Virus record (IMG/VR): IMGVR_UViG_3300034072_001378
Span: 62,001 to 126,000 of that record
Source of the DNA: a virus
Reading direction: 5' to 3' (one strand)
Length of the DNA stretch: 64,000 bases
A model generated the notes under the pieces. The model did not search any database and was not told the DNA's origin. It saw only the letters and a list, made by a program, of their open reading frames with translations. The stretch's first letter is position 1; the number at the start of each line of letters is the position of its first letter. Shown here piece by piece: positions 57,324 to 64,000 of this stretch. A program made the translations under genes and the position numbers.

Positions 57324-58265
57324 ATGAAAAGTACAGAATTAATAGAAATTGAAGCATTTGAACAAGATACTGGGTTATATTATGTTGAATTACCAAATGG
57401 AATTTATGAAGTAAATAGTGAGAGAATTGAAATTTCATATTCAAATAATAAAGTTATTGTTGAATTAGGAAAAGACTTAAATATTTTTAAGATTAACAAA
57501 TACACAATTGTTAATAATTATATTTATGAAAATGAATCTATCACAAAAAAAGCGTATGATGCAAAAGTAACAGATTTAAGAATTAAAGGTTATGATGATG
57601 ATTTAGAATCTTGGTATGATATTGATTCAGAATATGAGTACAAAAAATTTACACAAAAATGGAGACCCGAATATATTTCAACTGAAGTAAAACAACCAGT
57701 TAATTTTAATATTAAACATAGTATTGCAAGTCTTCCAAAATATATTGAACCAATGAGAAAATTAAATGGTGATTTAAAAAGCACAATTTATGTATATAAT
57801 CAAAATAATCACATAGCAGATATTGTTAGGGAATTTCTTTTGAGTATTGGTTATAAAGAAGCAAAAAGTGAATATACATCAGAAAATGAATTTTATATTG
57901 GCCCAAACGGAATTAGATTTGCAAAATTTGGAAAAAGCAGAGATTTTATAACAATTAGAATGGGTCTTCAAAAATATGAAGACAAGGGTATTTATAAAGA
58001 TACTTATGAAAAAGTTTTTGAATTGTATAATAAAAATATTAAAGAAATTATGGAAATTTTAACTGTTTGGCATTTAAAAGATAAAAAAATTGAAGTTTCT
58101 ACATATTTGGAATTAATCACTAAATTAGAACATTTTAAAAATGAAGTGAATTCATTAGGTGTTTTATCAAGATTTAGTTCAAATAAACATCAATTATATA
58201 ATAATATTGATAAATATATTAAAAAATTAAAATCTGAATTACTACAAAATGAAAAATATATCTAA
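57324..58265 (+). CDS. Hypothetical protein, 313 aa
   Basis: Not recognised, and the longest protein of the accessory train. Beta-rich first 90 residues, an acidic loop (Y-D-D-D-L-E-S-W-Y-D-I-D), a middle alpha/beta domain (about 145-235) and helical C-terminus. Overlaps the HAD gene by 17 nt. Confidence 0.7.
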   Translation: MKSTELIEIEAFEQDTGLYYVELPNGIYEVNSERIEISYSNNKVIVELGKDLNIFKINKYTIVNNYIYENESITKKAYDAKVTDLRIKGYDDDLESWYDIDSEYEYKKFTQKWRPEYISTEVKQPVNFNIKHSIASLPKYIEPMRKLNGDLKSTIYVYNQNNHIADIVREFLLSIGYKEAKSEYTSENEFYIGPNGIRFAKFGKSRDFITIRMGLQKYEDKGIYKDTYEKVFELYNKNIKEIMEILTVWHLKDKKIEVSTYLELITKLEHFKNEVNSLGVLSRFSSNKHQLYNNIDKYIKKLKSELLQNEKYI

Positions 58266-58701
58266 AATAGCATTATTTCTAGATATTGATGGTGTTCTAA
58301 ATCAATATAATATAGATTCAAGAAAGTACAGATATAAAAAGAGTTATAATCACACGTTTGAGCCTTTCAAAAAGAAAATTTTAAAATTAGCAAAATTGGT
58401 TAAAAAATATAATATTCATGTTTATATATTTTCTGCTTGGACCCAAAAAGAACTAGAAGAATATTTGCCTTTTAAAATTTACGGCGACACTAGAAAATGG
58501 GCAGAAAATGTTATTGAAATCTCAAAAGAATATAAACACAATTTAATTATTGATGATGAAATTCAATATCAAAAAAGAATTTTTGGGCATGAAAGAATTT
58601 CTTTACCTGAAAATATTATTCTTCACAAACCATACTATGACCTTGGGCTAATAAATAAAGATTTTAGAAAATTAGAACATATTCTAGAGAATTTTATTTA
58701 G
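58249..58701 (+). CDS. HAD-superfamily phosphatase-like protein
   Basis: The 150-aa protein has the HAD motif I F-L-D-I-D-G-V-L (9-16), a motif II-like I-F-S-A-W-T near residues 59-64 and a motif IV-like L-I-I-D-D-E (about 104-109). It resembles the HAD domain type found in RNA-repair and polynucleotide-kinase-related phage proteins. No kinase P-loop is present, so if it acts on nucleic acid ends it would be a phosphatase only. Confidence 0.72.
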   Translation: MKNISKIALFLDIDGVLNQYNIDSRKYRYKKSYNHTFEPFKKKILKLAKLVKKYNIHVYIFSAWTQKELEEYLPFKIYGDTRKWAENVIEISKEYKHNLIIDDEIQYQKRIFGHERISLPENIILHKPYYDLGLINKDFRKLEHILENFI

Positions 58702-58728
58702 CTTTTATATTCATTTGTATATAATAAA
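58701..58728 (+). promoter_or_regulatory. Early/middle-type promoter
   Basis: GCTTTTATATT, CATTT, GTATATAATAAA, 20 nt before the next gene. Confidence 0.68.
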
Positions 58729-58747
58729 TTAAAATTAAAGGGTATAA

Positions 58748-58948
58748 ATGCTATTACATAAAAATGATTTTAAAGAACTTACTGGCTATTCTTATGAGGA
58801 ATTAGGTATTAAATTTCAAAAACTTTATAGTAAAAAAGAGTTTTTTATAGTACTAGATGAGGATTTAAAAAATTTATTCTCAAGGGTTAGTGAACTGTCT
58901 TTTGAAGAAGGTCAAAATAATTTATTAGATTGTGGGTATAGTTTATGA
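58748..58948 (+). CDS. Hypothetical protein, 66 aa
   Basis: Not recognised. Small acidic alpha/beta protein with ribosome site AAAGGGTATAA. ATGA overlap with the next gene. Confidence 0.62.
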   Translation: MLLHKNDFKELTGYSYEELGIKFQKLYSKKEFFIVLDEDLKNLFSRVSELSFEEGQNNLLDCGYSL

Positions 58949-59235
58949 AAAAGAAAACTTTATTAAGAATAATATCGGATATGTCGGACTTTCTTGAAAA
59001 AGATGGTAATATTACTGTTGAATTTTCAATTCACAAAGATAAATTAGATGAATATTTTCAAGTACTAAATAAATTGTATTCGCCTATTGGTAATTGGTTT
59101 GCTTGTACTTGCGAAGCTTGTGAGGAACATCACGGTGAAGGATATGTTCACATAGAGTTAAAAACTGATAAATGGAGTGAACATATTTCAAAAGCTTCAA
59201 ACTTATTAGCTAGAACAAATTATAAAAGGAGGTGA
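58945..59235 (+). CDS. Hypothetical protein with Cys/His cluster, 96 aa
   Basis: Not recognised. A C-T-C-E-A-C-E-E-H-H-G-E-G segment (about 53-65) could bind a metal ion. The rest is helix, strand and a basic end (N-Y-K-R-R). TGA is followed after 1 nt by the next ATG, behind AAAAGGAGGTGAA. Confidence 0.65.
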   Translation: MKKKTLLRIISDMSDFLEKDGNITVEFSIHKDKLDEYFQVLNKLYSPIGNWFACTCEACEEHHGEGYVHIELKTDKWSEHISKASNLLARTNYKRR

Positions 59236-59236
59236 A

Positions 59237-59674
59237 ATGCTAGAATTACAATATAATAATTTTTTAGGTTCAAATTGGATAAATTGGGAAGAATATAAAT
59301 CACAATATGCTAAAAGATGGATTAGTTCAGAATTTATTAAAAATTACCCCACTGAAAGAAGTCACATGTTTCGATATATTGATAAGAAAACGAATAAAAT
59401 TTATACAAACATAAATGACATTGCAGTCATAAACGGTAAAATTGTTGAAAAATCTAAATATAATTTGGAAATAAAATTATTAAATAATTTAATTATAGAA
59501 AAGAGAATGATAACCGTTGATAAAGATTTAAATGATGTCTATGACCAAGAAACCAATTTAAAATTATTATTAAATGCTAAAGATATTTTAAAAATTAAAC
59601 AATTTGAAACAAAGTATGACACAAATACAAAAATTTATACATATCAAATAAAATACACAAAGGAAATGAAGTGA
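59237..59674 (+). CDS. Hypothetical protein, 145 aa
   Basis: Not recognised. Aromatic N-terminus with N-W-I-N-W-E-E-Y, then a beta-rich Lys/Asn-rich body. Strong ribosome site (AGGAGGTG). ATGAAGTGA overlap with the next gene. Confidence 0.65.
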   Translation: MLELQYNNFLGSNWINWEEYKSQYAKRWISSEFIKNYPTERSHMFRYIDKKTNKIYTNINDIAVINGKIVEKSKYNLEIKLLNNLIIEKRMITVDKDLNDVYDQETNLKLLLNAKDILKIKQFETKYDTNTKIYTYQIKYTKEMK

Positions 59675-60039
59675 AAATAATTATTTCTATTATTACAATA
59701 ATTTATTTGTATTTAACAAAATCATTTGTGCATTTAGATCTAAATTACTTAAACCCGGCGTTATGGGATACTGCTGAGAGAATTATATTTATAGTTACGT
59801 CAATATTTTTTATAATACTCATTGCAACAAATAAATTAAATAAATATTCATATTTAGACATTTTGTCCTTTATAATGATAATAATAATCGGTTATTTTTT
59901 AGTGGTGTTTATTTATTCATTTGTATTATGGGATATTAGTATGATGAATTTTTTTAATTGGTCTGTAATAATTAGATTAATTACATATATATGTTTTTTC
60001 GTATTTATTATTGCTTCAATTATAGATATTAATGATTAA
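59671..60039 (+). CDS. Small four-helix membrane protein, 122 aa
   Basis: The start at 59671 is GTG (preceded by GGAAATGAA). Four hydrophobic spans are visible (about 2-18, 35-52, 62-85 and 95-118). No family recognised. A possible membrane-exclusion or envelope protein, by topology only. Confidence 0.65.
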   Translation: MKIIISIITIIYLYLTKSFVHLDLNYLNPALWDTAERIIFIVTSIFFIILIATNKLNKYSYLDILSFIMIIIIGYFLVVFIYSFVLWDISMMNFFNWSVIIRLITYICFFVFIIASIIDIND

Positions 60040-60041
60040 TT

Positions 60042-60070
60042 AAACTTTAAACAAAAATTGTATATAATTA
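60042..60070 (+). promoter_or_regulatory. Early/middle-type promoter
   Basis: AAACTTTAAACAAAAATTGTATATAATTA, 30 nt before the next gene. Confidence 0.6.
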
Positions 60071-60099
60071 TTTAATTTAAAAATACAAAAGGATTAAAA

Positions 60100-60555
60100 A
60101 TGAAATTAGCTTGTCAAATAAATTCGTATAAAGGTGATGGCTCAAAATTAGAAACAGAATATAAATTTTGTTACTTAGAATTAAATTTTACTGATAAAAC
60201 TAGAAATTCTATCACTTTTATTAATTATGACGGAAGTTACCAACCATCAATTAATTTTACTTTAAATGAATTCACTATCCAAGACGTTTGTATGACATTA
60301 AAAGGAACTAATAATGAAGGTTATGGTAGATTGGATTTATGTTTAGGTGATTATGCTTCGGCAATTTATGATTTAGCTTGTATTGAACAAGAAAATAAAA
60401 GATTAAATAAAATTTTTACTGAAACTAGAGGTTATTTTATGAAAGAATATGCACCAGATTTGCAACCAGAAGATATTACCAAAACATTAATTAAAAATCT
60501 TGCAAGGGATAGATTTGATACTGATAGAGATACGTATAGAAAGGATAATAAATGA
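60100..60555 (+). CDS. Hypothetical protein, 151 aa
   Basis: Not recognised. Beta-rich N-terminal half (L-E-L-N-F-T-D-K, I-T-F-I-N-Y-D-G-S-Y) and helical, charged C-terminal half. ATGA overlap with the next gene. Confidence 0.68.
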   Translation: MKLACQINSYKGDGSKLETEYKFCYLELNFTDKTRNSITFINYDGSYQPSINFTLNEFTIQDVCMTLKGTNNEGYGRLDLCLGDYASAIYDLACIEQENKRLNKIFTETRGYFMKEYAPDLQPEDITKTLIKNLARDRFDTDRDTYRKDNK

Positions 60556-60944
60556 ACGAGATAGATTTTTTAAACAAATTAAATTCTGATTATATTGAGA
60601 GAAGAATACAAGAAGAAACAGTAAAATATAATGAATTAATAGATTATATTAAAAGCAGACACAATTACTACAAATCTATTGAAGAATATTTTTCATTGAA
60701 TTTAGGCGAATTAAATAATTTTAAAAATTATTCTTATCGTGTTATTTTATATTTAATTGATAAAAACTATGATGATGTAAGATTTTTTGACAATATAAAA
60801 AATAAATCTATACCGAAAGAAGACTTTTTAAATATGGTAAAAGATAAAGATTTCACATTAGAATTGATAGAAGATTCATCTCATTATTATGAATTGTTTA
60901 TTCCTGAATATAATTTAACAGTTTTATGGCTTTGCGATGATTAA
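60552..60944 (+). CDS. Hypothetical protein, 130 aa
   Basis: Not recognised. Helical, charged, with several Tyr. Possible coiled segment in the first 45 residues. Confidence 0.65.
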   Translation: MNEIDFLNKLNSDYIERRIQEETVKYNELIDYIKSRHNYYKSIEEYFSLNLGELNNFKNYSYRVILYLIDKNYDDVRFFDNIKNKSIPKEDFLNMVKDKDFTLELIEDSSHYYELFIPEYNLTVLWLCDD

Positions 60945-60972
60945 AATAAATATAAGTTATTAGGAGTTAATT

Positions 60973-61446
60973 TTGAACAGATGTAATTGTAGATTTCAAA
61001 TAGGTGATATGGGATATTATGAATGTGATTTAGAAGTAGGGCACATTGGCAATCATTCATACACACATAATGGTGATAGTTGGCCAAGAAGAAAATATAT
61101 CCTAACTTGGGAAAGAAATGAAGAAAAAGATTATATTTTCAAAGAATGTGATTTAGTGCAAACAAATCTAAAAGAATTAATTGAATATATTAAGAAAAAT
61201 TTTAATATTATTGATGTACAGTATAATTTTACTGATGACTCTATACACGGTTCAACACCAATTTTATGGATTTCGTTTATCTCAGATATAAAATTTGAAG
61301 ACACAAATGAATTTTATGAAGAACTTGATGTGCAAGAAACTAAAATTAAAAAATATTTTTATGATAATTTTAAATTTAATAATAAGATTCTATATGATTC
61401 TGATATATTAGATTTTCACATTTCTCTATATATAAATGAAATTTAA
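60973..61446 (+). CDS. Hypothetical Cys/His-motif protein, 157 aa
   Basis: The N-terminus has C-N-C (4-6) and Y-E-C-D-L-E-V-G-H-I-G-N-H (about 16-28), a C-x(5)-H-x-G-x-H metal-site pattern seen at the start of small phage proteins. The remainder is alpha/beta without a known fold. The start is TTG behind TAGGAGTTAAT. Confidence 0.65.
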   Translation: MNRCNCRFQIGDMGYYECDLEVGHIGNHSYTHNGDSWPRRKYILTWERNEEKDYIFKECDLVQTNLKELIEYIKKNFNIIDVQYNFTDDSIHGSTPILWISFISDIKFEDTNEFYEELDVQETKIKKYFYDNFKFNNKILYDSDILDFHISLYINEI

Positions 61447-61459
61447 AGGAGAAACATTT

Positions 61460-61699
61460 ATGAATCACTTTCATATAAAAAACATTATTTTGCATATAAA
61501 TAAAGATGATCTTATTGAACTTAACAAAATTGAAGATAGTTTAGCATTAGTTAGATTAAATTTTAATGATTTGAAATTAGTACTATCTAAAATATTTCCA
61601 AATGATTGTATTAAAATTATTGATTATTTTTATTATGGTGTTAATAATAATGAAATTGTTTACGAGGTTAAGTTTTATCTGGAGTATAATAATGATTAA
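61460..61699 (+). CDS. Hypothetical protein, 79 aa
   Basis: The frame is open from 61436, but the ATG at 61460 (M-N-H-F-H-I-K-N) has an AAAGGAGAAAC site and avoids overlap, so it is preferred. Not recognised; Ile/Leu/Asn-rich alpha/beta. Confidence 0.6.
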   Translation: MNHFHIKNIILHINKDDLIELNKIEDSLALVRLNFNDLKLVLSKIFPNDCIKIIDYFYYGVNNNEIVYEVKFYLEYNND

Positions 61700-61805
61700 A
61701 AAATTAAAAAGAAATACAATTAAAATTGAAAATTATTGGATAACAAAAGGAAGTTATTATAAATGGCTTAAAAATAATAGTATATTGGAAGTGAATTTTG
61801 TATAA
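61692..61805 (+). CDS. Small basic protein, 37 aa
   Basis: ATG at 61692 lies 8 nt inside the preceding gene behind TCTGGAGTATAAT. Reads M-I-K-K-L-K-R-N-T-I-K-I-E-N-Y-W and stops at 61803-61805. A longer reading of this frame (from 61602) overlaps the preceding gene and is not favoured. Confidence 0.5.
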   Translation: MIKKLKRNTIKIENYWITKGSYYKWLKNNSILEVNFV

Positions 61806-62028
61806 CTTAAGTAAATTTAAAAAAATCCAAGAATTGCATAAAATCATTCTTTTCTATAATAAAGAAAGAAAGAAAAATAAACTATTTTATGTTATAGGTG
61901 AAGATAGAAAAATACACAAAGCAGATTTATGTTCGCATTTAGCATTATGTGGGACAAAAATAATTAAAAATTTTGTTTCTGAAAAAGATTATAAAATTTA
62001 TTTCTCTTGTTATGAATGTACATTTTAA
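61798..62028 (+). CDS. Hypothetical protein, 76 aa
   Basis: Start TTG at 61798 behind GGAAGTG, overlapping the previous stop. Basic helical N-terminus, then D-L-C-S-H-L-A-L-C-G (about 45-54) and a final C-Y-E-C that may bind zinc. Not recognised. Confidence 0.55.
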   Translation: MYNLSKFKKIQELHKIILFYNKERKKNKLFYVIGEDRKIHKADLCSHLALCGTKIIKNFVSEKDYKIYFSCYECTF

Positions 62029-62030
62029 CT

Positions 62031-62070
62031 AAACTTTAATAATACCTTTATATACTTTAGTATATAATTA
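62031..62070 (+). promoter_or_regulatory. Early/middle-type promoter, possibly double
   Basis: AAACTTTAATAATACC is followed by TTTATATACTTTAGTATATAATTA. Two possible -10 boxes, 26 nt before the next gene. Confidence 0.6.
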
Positions 62071-62095
62071 TAATATAAAAATAAAAGGATATAAA

Positions 62096-62608
62096 ATGAA
62101 TAAATCATTAAAAACAGTAAAGGTACAAATTCCTTCTTATGAAGATTCATATAAATCAGATTATCTTGATTTTGGTACTATTTTTAGTACAAATAATATA
62201 ATAAAAAATTATTTTTTAGATTTAAACTCAAAAAAACAAGAGTTATTTAATGATTATAAAGAATATAAAGAATTTTTGAATGCAAATAAACTAAAATTAA
62301 CAGTAAATGAAATTTCAGTTGAAAATTATGTTGAAGAAGAATTTAAAATTGTTAAAAAAATAAAAGATAAATATAAATTAGATATCGAAAAATTAATAAA
62401 AATTTATTTTAATGAACCTTTAAAAAATTCATATGAGTACAATTTATCAAGAGGTATTGAGCAAAACTTTGTTAAATTATCAACACTATTACATTCTTCA
62501 AATGGTGAATCAAGAATTGAAACTAATTATTTGGTATATGAAGAAAATAAATTTGAATTAACTATTGGTGATATTTATATAAATGAAATATCTTATGTAG
62601 AATTATAA
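62096..62608 (+). CDS. Hypothetical protein, 170 aa
   Basis: Not recognised. Helical, Lys/Glu-rich in the middle (E-F-K-I-V-K-K-I-K-D-K-Y) with a beta-rich end. Ribosome site AAAAGGATATAAA. Confidence 0.65.
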   Translation: MNKSLKTVKVQIPSYEDSYKSDYLDFGTIFSTNNIIKNYFLDLNSKKQELFNDYKEYKEFLNANKLKLTVNEISVENYVEEEFKIVKKIKDKYKLDIEKLIKIYFNEPLKNSYEYNLSRGIEQNFVKLSTLLHSSNGESRIETNYLVYEENKFELTIGDIYINEISYVEL

Positions 62609-62617
62609 AGAGGTAAA

Positions 62618-63037
62618 ATGAAAAATAAAACTACGCTAATATTTAAAACGAAAGAGGGATTTAAAGCTAATGTGAAGTTATTATATACTGATTATAAATC
62701 GGAAATTATGTTTGATAACTGGACATGTGGGTATATTTATATACCTATTAGCAAATATAGATATATTAATTCTGACAGATTAAGTGTCCACGGAGGAATA
62801 ACATTTGAAAGTTATTCTAAATGCAAAAAGTACATTATATTTGGGTTTGATTGTGCACACTACAGTGATTCACCAAGATATATCCCTAGACCAAGAAGTA
62901 CAGGGTATTGTAAAAATGAATTAATTCAATTATCAAAGCAAATTAATAAAATGATTTTATCTGGAAGAAAAAGAATGATTAAAAATAAGATTAAAGAAAT
63001 TAAAAAATTTAGAGAACATAAAAATGAAATATATTAA
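62618..63037 (+). CDS. Conserved phage protein (V-H-G-G-x-T-F and F-G-F-D-C-A-H type), 139 aa
   Basis: The body contains G-Y-I-Y-I-P, L-S-V-H-G-G-I-T-F (about 55-63) and I-F-G-F-D-C-A-H-Y-S-D (about 74-84), the signature of a small protein family common in phages, of unknown function. The conserved His/Asp/Cys suggest a catalytic or metal site. C-terminus is a basic helix. Confidence 0.72.
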   Translation: MKNKTTLIFKTKEGFKANVKLLYTDYKSEIMFDNWTCGYIYIPISKYRYINSDRLSVHGGITFESYSKCKKYIIFGFDCAHYSDSPRYIPRPRSTGYCKNELIQLSKQINKMILSGRKRMIKNKIKEIKKFREHKNEIY

Positions 63038-63218
63038 TACACACATAAGAATAGATAATATAGCTACAAAATATTTGTTCAGAGGAAAATTTAAAAAATT
63101 TTTTAAACTTAAAATGTATCTATTTTTCTATCCAATGAAATTTAAAGCATTTTGGATTTTTATTTTAATAGGTGCATCAATTTTAACATATCTTGATGTA
63201 AATGGTGTATTAAAATGA
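63024..63218 (+). CDS. Small single-span membrane protein, 64 aa
   Basis: Basic N-terminal half (F-R-G-K-F-K-K-F-F-K-L-K), then one hydrophobic span (about 43-58). Overlaps the preceding gene by 14 nt and the next by 4 nt. Confidence 0.6.
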   Translation: MKYINTHIRIDNIATKYLFRGKFKKFFKLKMYLFFYPMKFKAFWIFILIGASILTYLDVNGVLK

Positions 63219-63823
63219 ATTATAAAATATGTTTAAGACATTCTGGGGTGAATGATAATTGCTTTTTATTTTGGGGTCCAAATAATTCAGGATATACAAG
63301 AAGCATAGAAGATGCCGGTTTATATGAAGATTCAGATGTTATTTATGAAACTCAAATTAAAAGAGGTGATTTTTTAGTTTCTGAAGAATTTGTAAAAGAA
63401 CATATGAAAGAAGTTAGATTACCTAAGTACGGTGATGCCGAAGAAACATATTCAGGTAGAAATGTATTTAATGTTCTTCCAAATACAGGCGATATTAGAA
63501 AATTACTCAATATAACAACAATGGATTTTAAATTAGATGGTAATAGAAATAGCTTTAATGCGTATTTTAAAAGTACAATTAAAGAAGTACTTAAAACAAA
63601 ATTCAGTAAAAATACATATCATATTCAAGGTAAAGAAAAATATTTCAATGAATGGTACTATGTTGAATGTACAATAGAAGCAGAAAATAGAAATAAAGCA
63701 ATTGAAAAAGCAAGACATGAACTATATTTAGATGAATATTCATATATTGAATTTAAGAAAATGGTTTCTTGTAAAAAACTAAAAGAAACATATTTTCATA
63801 AATGGGAAAAAATTAAAGATTAA
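63215..63823 (+). CDS. Hypothetical conserved-type phage protein, 202 aa
   Basis: The N-terminal part (F-W-G-P-N-N-S-G-Y-T-R-S-I-E-D-A-G-L-Y, about 20-38) resembles a short module found in many small phage proteins. The C-terminal part is helical and basic. Function unknown. Confidence 0.68.
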   Translation: MNYKICLRHSGVNDNCFLFWGPNNSGYTRSIEDAGLYEDSDVIYETQIKRGDFLVSEEFVKEHMKEVRLPKYGDAEETYSGRNVFNVLPNTGDIRKLLNITTMDFKLDGNRNSFNAYFKSTIKEVLKTKFSKNTYHIQGKEKYFNEWYYVECTIEAENRNKAIEKARHELYLDEYSYIEFKKMVSCKKLKETYFHKWEKIKD

Positions 63824-63843
63824 TACTCTTTAGTATATAATAA
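63815..63843 (+). promoter_or_regulatory. Early/middle-type promoter
   Basis: AAGATTAATACTCTTTAGTATATAATAA at the end of the 202-aa gene. Confidence 0.65.
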
Positions 63844-63908
63844 TTTTCTATTTCACCAATTGAATATAATCATATATAAAAATGAATAAATAAATATAAA
63901 GGTGCAAT

Positions 63909-63993
63909 ATGTTTATAAGTGCAAAAGAAGTTAAAAATAACAAATCAAACACTATACAATTGAAGGACATCAAATAAGATTAAATATAAAATG
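63909..63993 (+). pseudogene. Small ORF with apparent frameshift
   Basis: ATG at 63909 behind AAAGGTGCAAT reads 22 codons (M-F-I-S-A-K-E-V-K-N-N-K) to TAA at 63975-63977. A shift by one base near 63940 gives H-Y-T-I-E-G-H-Q-I-R-L-N-I-K to TGA at 63991-63993, which looks more like a real protein end. As at 38296, this may be a decayed gene or a base-call error in an A-rich run. Confidence 0.35.
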
Positions 63994-64000
63994 ATTAGCT

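Noticed and set aside
1-64000. A second VR elsewhere in the window for the same TR
   Set aside because: No other copy of the conserved GGTTTTTGCGTACTTTGTG end was noticed in the fibre genes or elsewhere. By-eye reading cannot exclude a diverged copy.
1-64000. CRISPR array or tRNA genes
   Set aside because: No regularly spaced repeats and no cloverleaf-like segment were seen. The Cas4-like nuclease at 38735 is a phage recombination nuclease, not evidence for CRISPR.

Overview
This window is part of the genome of a large, lytic, T4-like contractile-tailed phage (about 25% GC by eye). It carries recognisable T4-type genes for the baseplate (gp26/gp51-like, gp48, gp53, gp27, gp5 spike, PAAR, gp25, gp6), tail tube, late transcription (gp55-like sigma, probable gp33, gp45 clamp), replication and recombination (gp32, RNase H, gp61 primase, UvsW, endonuclease VII-like) and class Ia ribonucleotide reductase (NrdA/NrdB). 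The extreme AT bias and the many early-type promoters, with an extended GTATATAAT -10 box and T-rich upstream DNA but no clear -35, resemble host promoters of Campylobacterota. The host assignment (Campylobacter/Arcobacter/Sulfurimonas-like) is an inference.

Layout. 1-1.45 kb: leftward small genes. 1.5-14.2 kb: rightward late operons for the baseplate and hub. 14.2-14.66 kb: a noncoding, hairpin-rich stretch holding a 20-codon remnant of an IS605-type tnpB gene. 14.66-24.06 kb: the host-recognition locus, with several fibre genes, three small fibre-assembly (Tfa-like) paralogues and a complete diversity-generating retroelement (DGR): target adhesin with variable repeat (VR), Avd, template repeat (TR) and reverse transcriptase. 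24.3-30.1 kb: regulators (late sigma gp55-like, probable gp33), an isolated leftward tail-tube gene and small genes. 30.1-40.9 kb: VWA-metallopeptidase, ParM-like actin, clamp, SSB, RNase H, primase, Cas4-like nuclease and a small capsid-fold protein. 40.9-43.5 kb: a cluster of proteins sharing a short N-terminal motif (F-[RK]-x-[WY]-[LIV]-x-E) that looks like a T4 capsid-targeting sequence. 43.6-54.2 kb: primase-helicase/origin-binding-type protein, NrdA/B, a GNAT enzyme, a metallopeptidase, a decoration/fibre protein and UvsW. 54.3-64 kb: about 20 small, closely packed accessory genes with repeated early promoters.

Regulation. Two promoter classes are visible: T4-type late promoters (TATAAATA, both strands, in front of structural genes and of the putative packaged proteins) and early/middle promoters (TTTAATATT, about 8 nt, GTATATAAT). 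The gp55-like sigma and the gp45 clamp in the same window fit the late class. Perfect hairpins, often straddling a stop codon, separate the transcription units, and one terminator stem sequence is reused three times.

The most notable system is the DGR. VR (20774-20867) and TR (21396-21489) are 94 nt each and differ at 11 positions, every one of them an adenine in TR. Nine codons are affected, eight of them AAY in TR. A perfect 8-bp hairpin with a GAAA loop lies 15 nt after VR. Second is a family of putative head-packaged, ejected proteins, including a zinc-metallopeptidase-like and a GNAT-like member. All functions are read from sequence alone; no database search was run.
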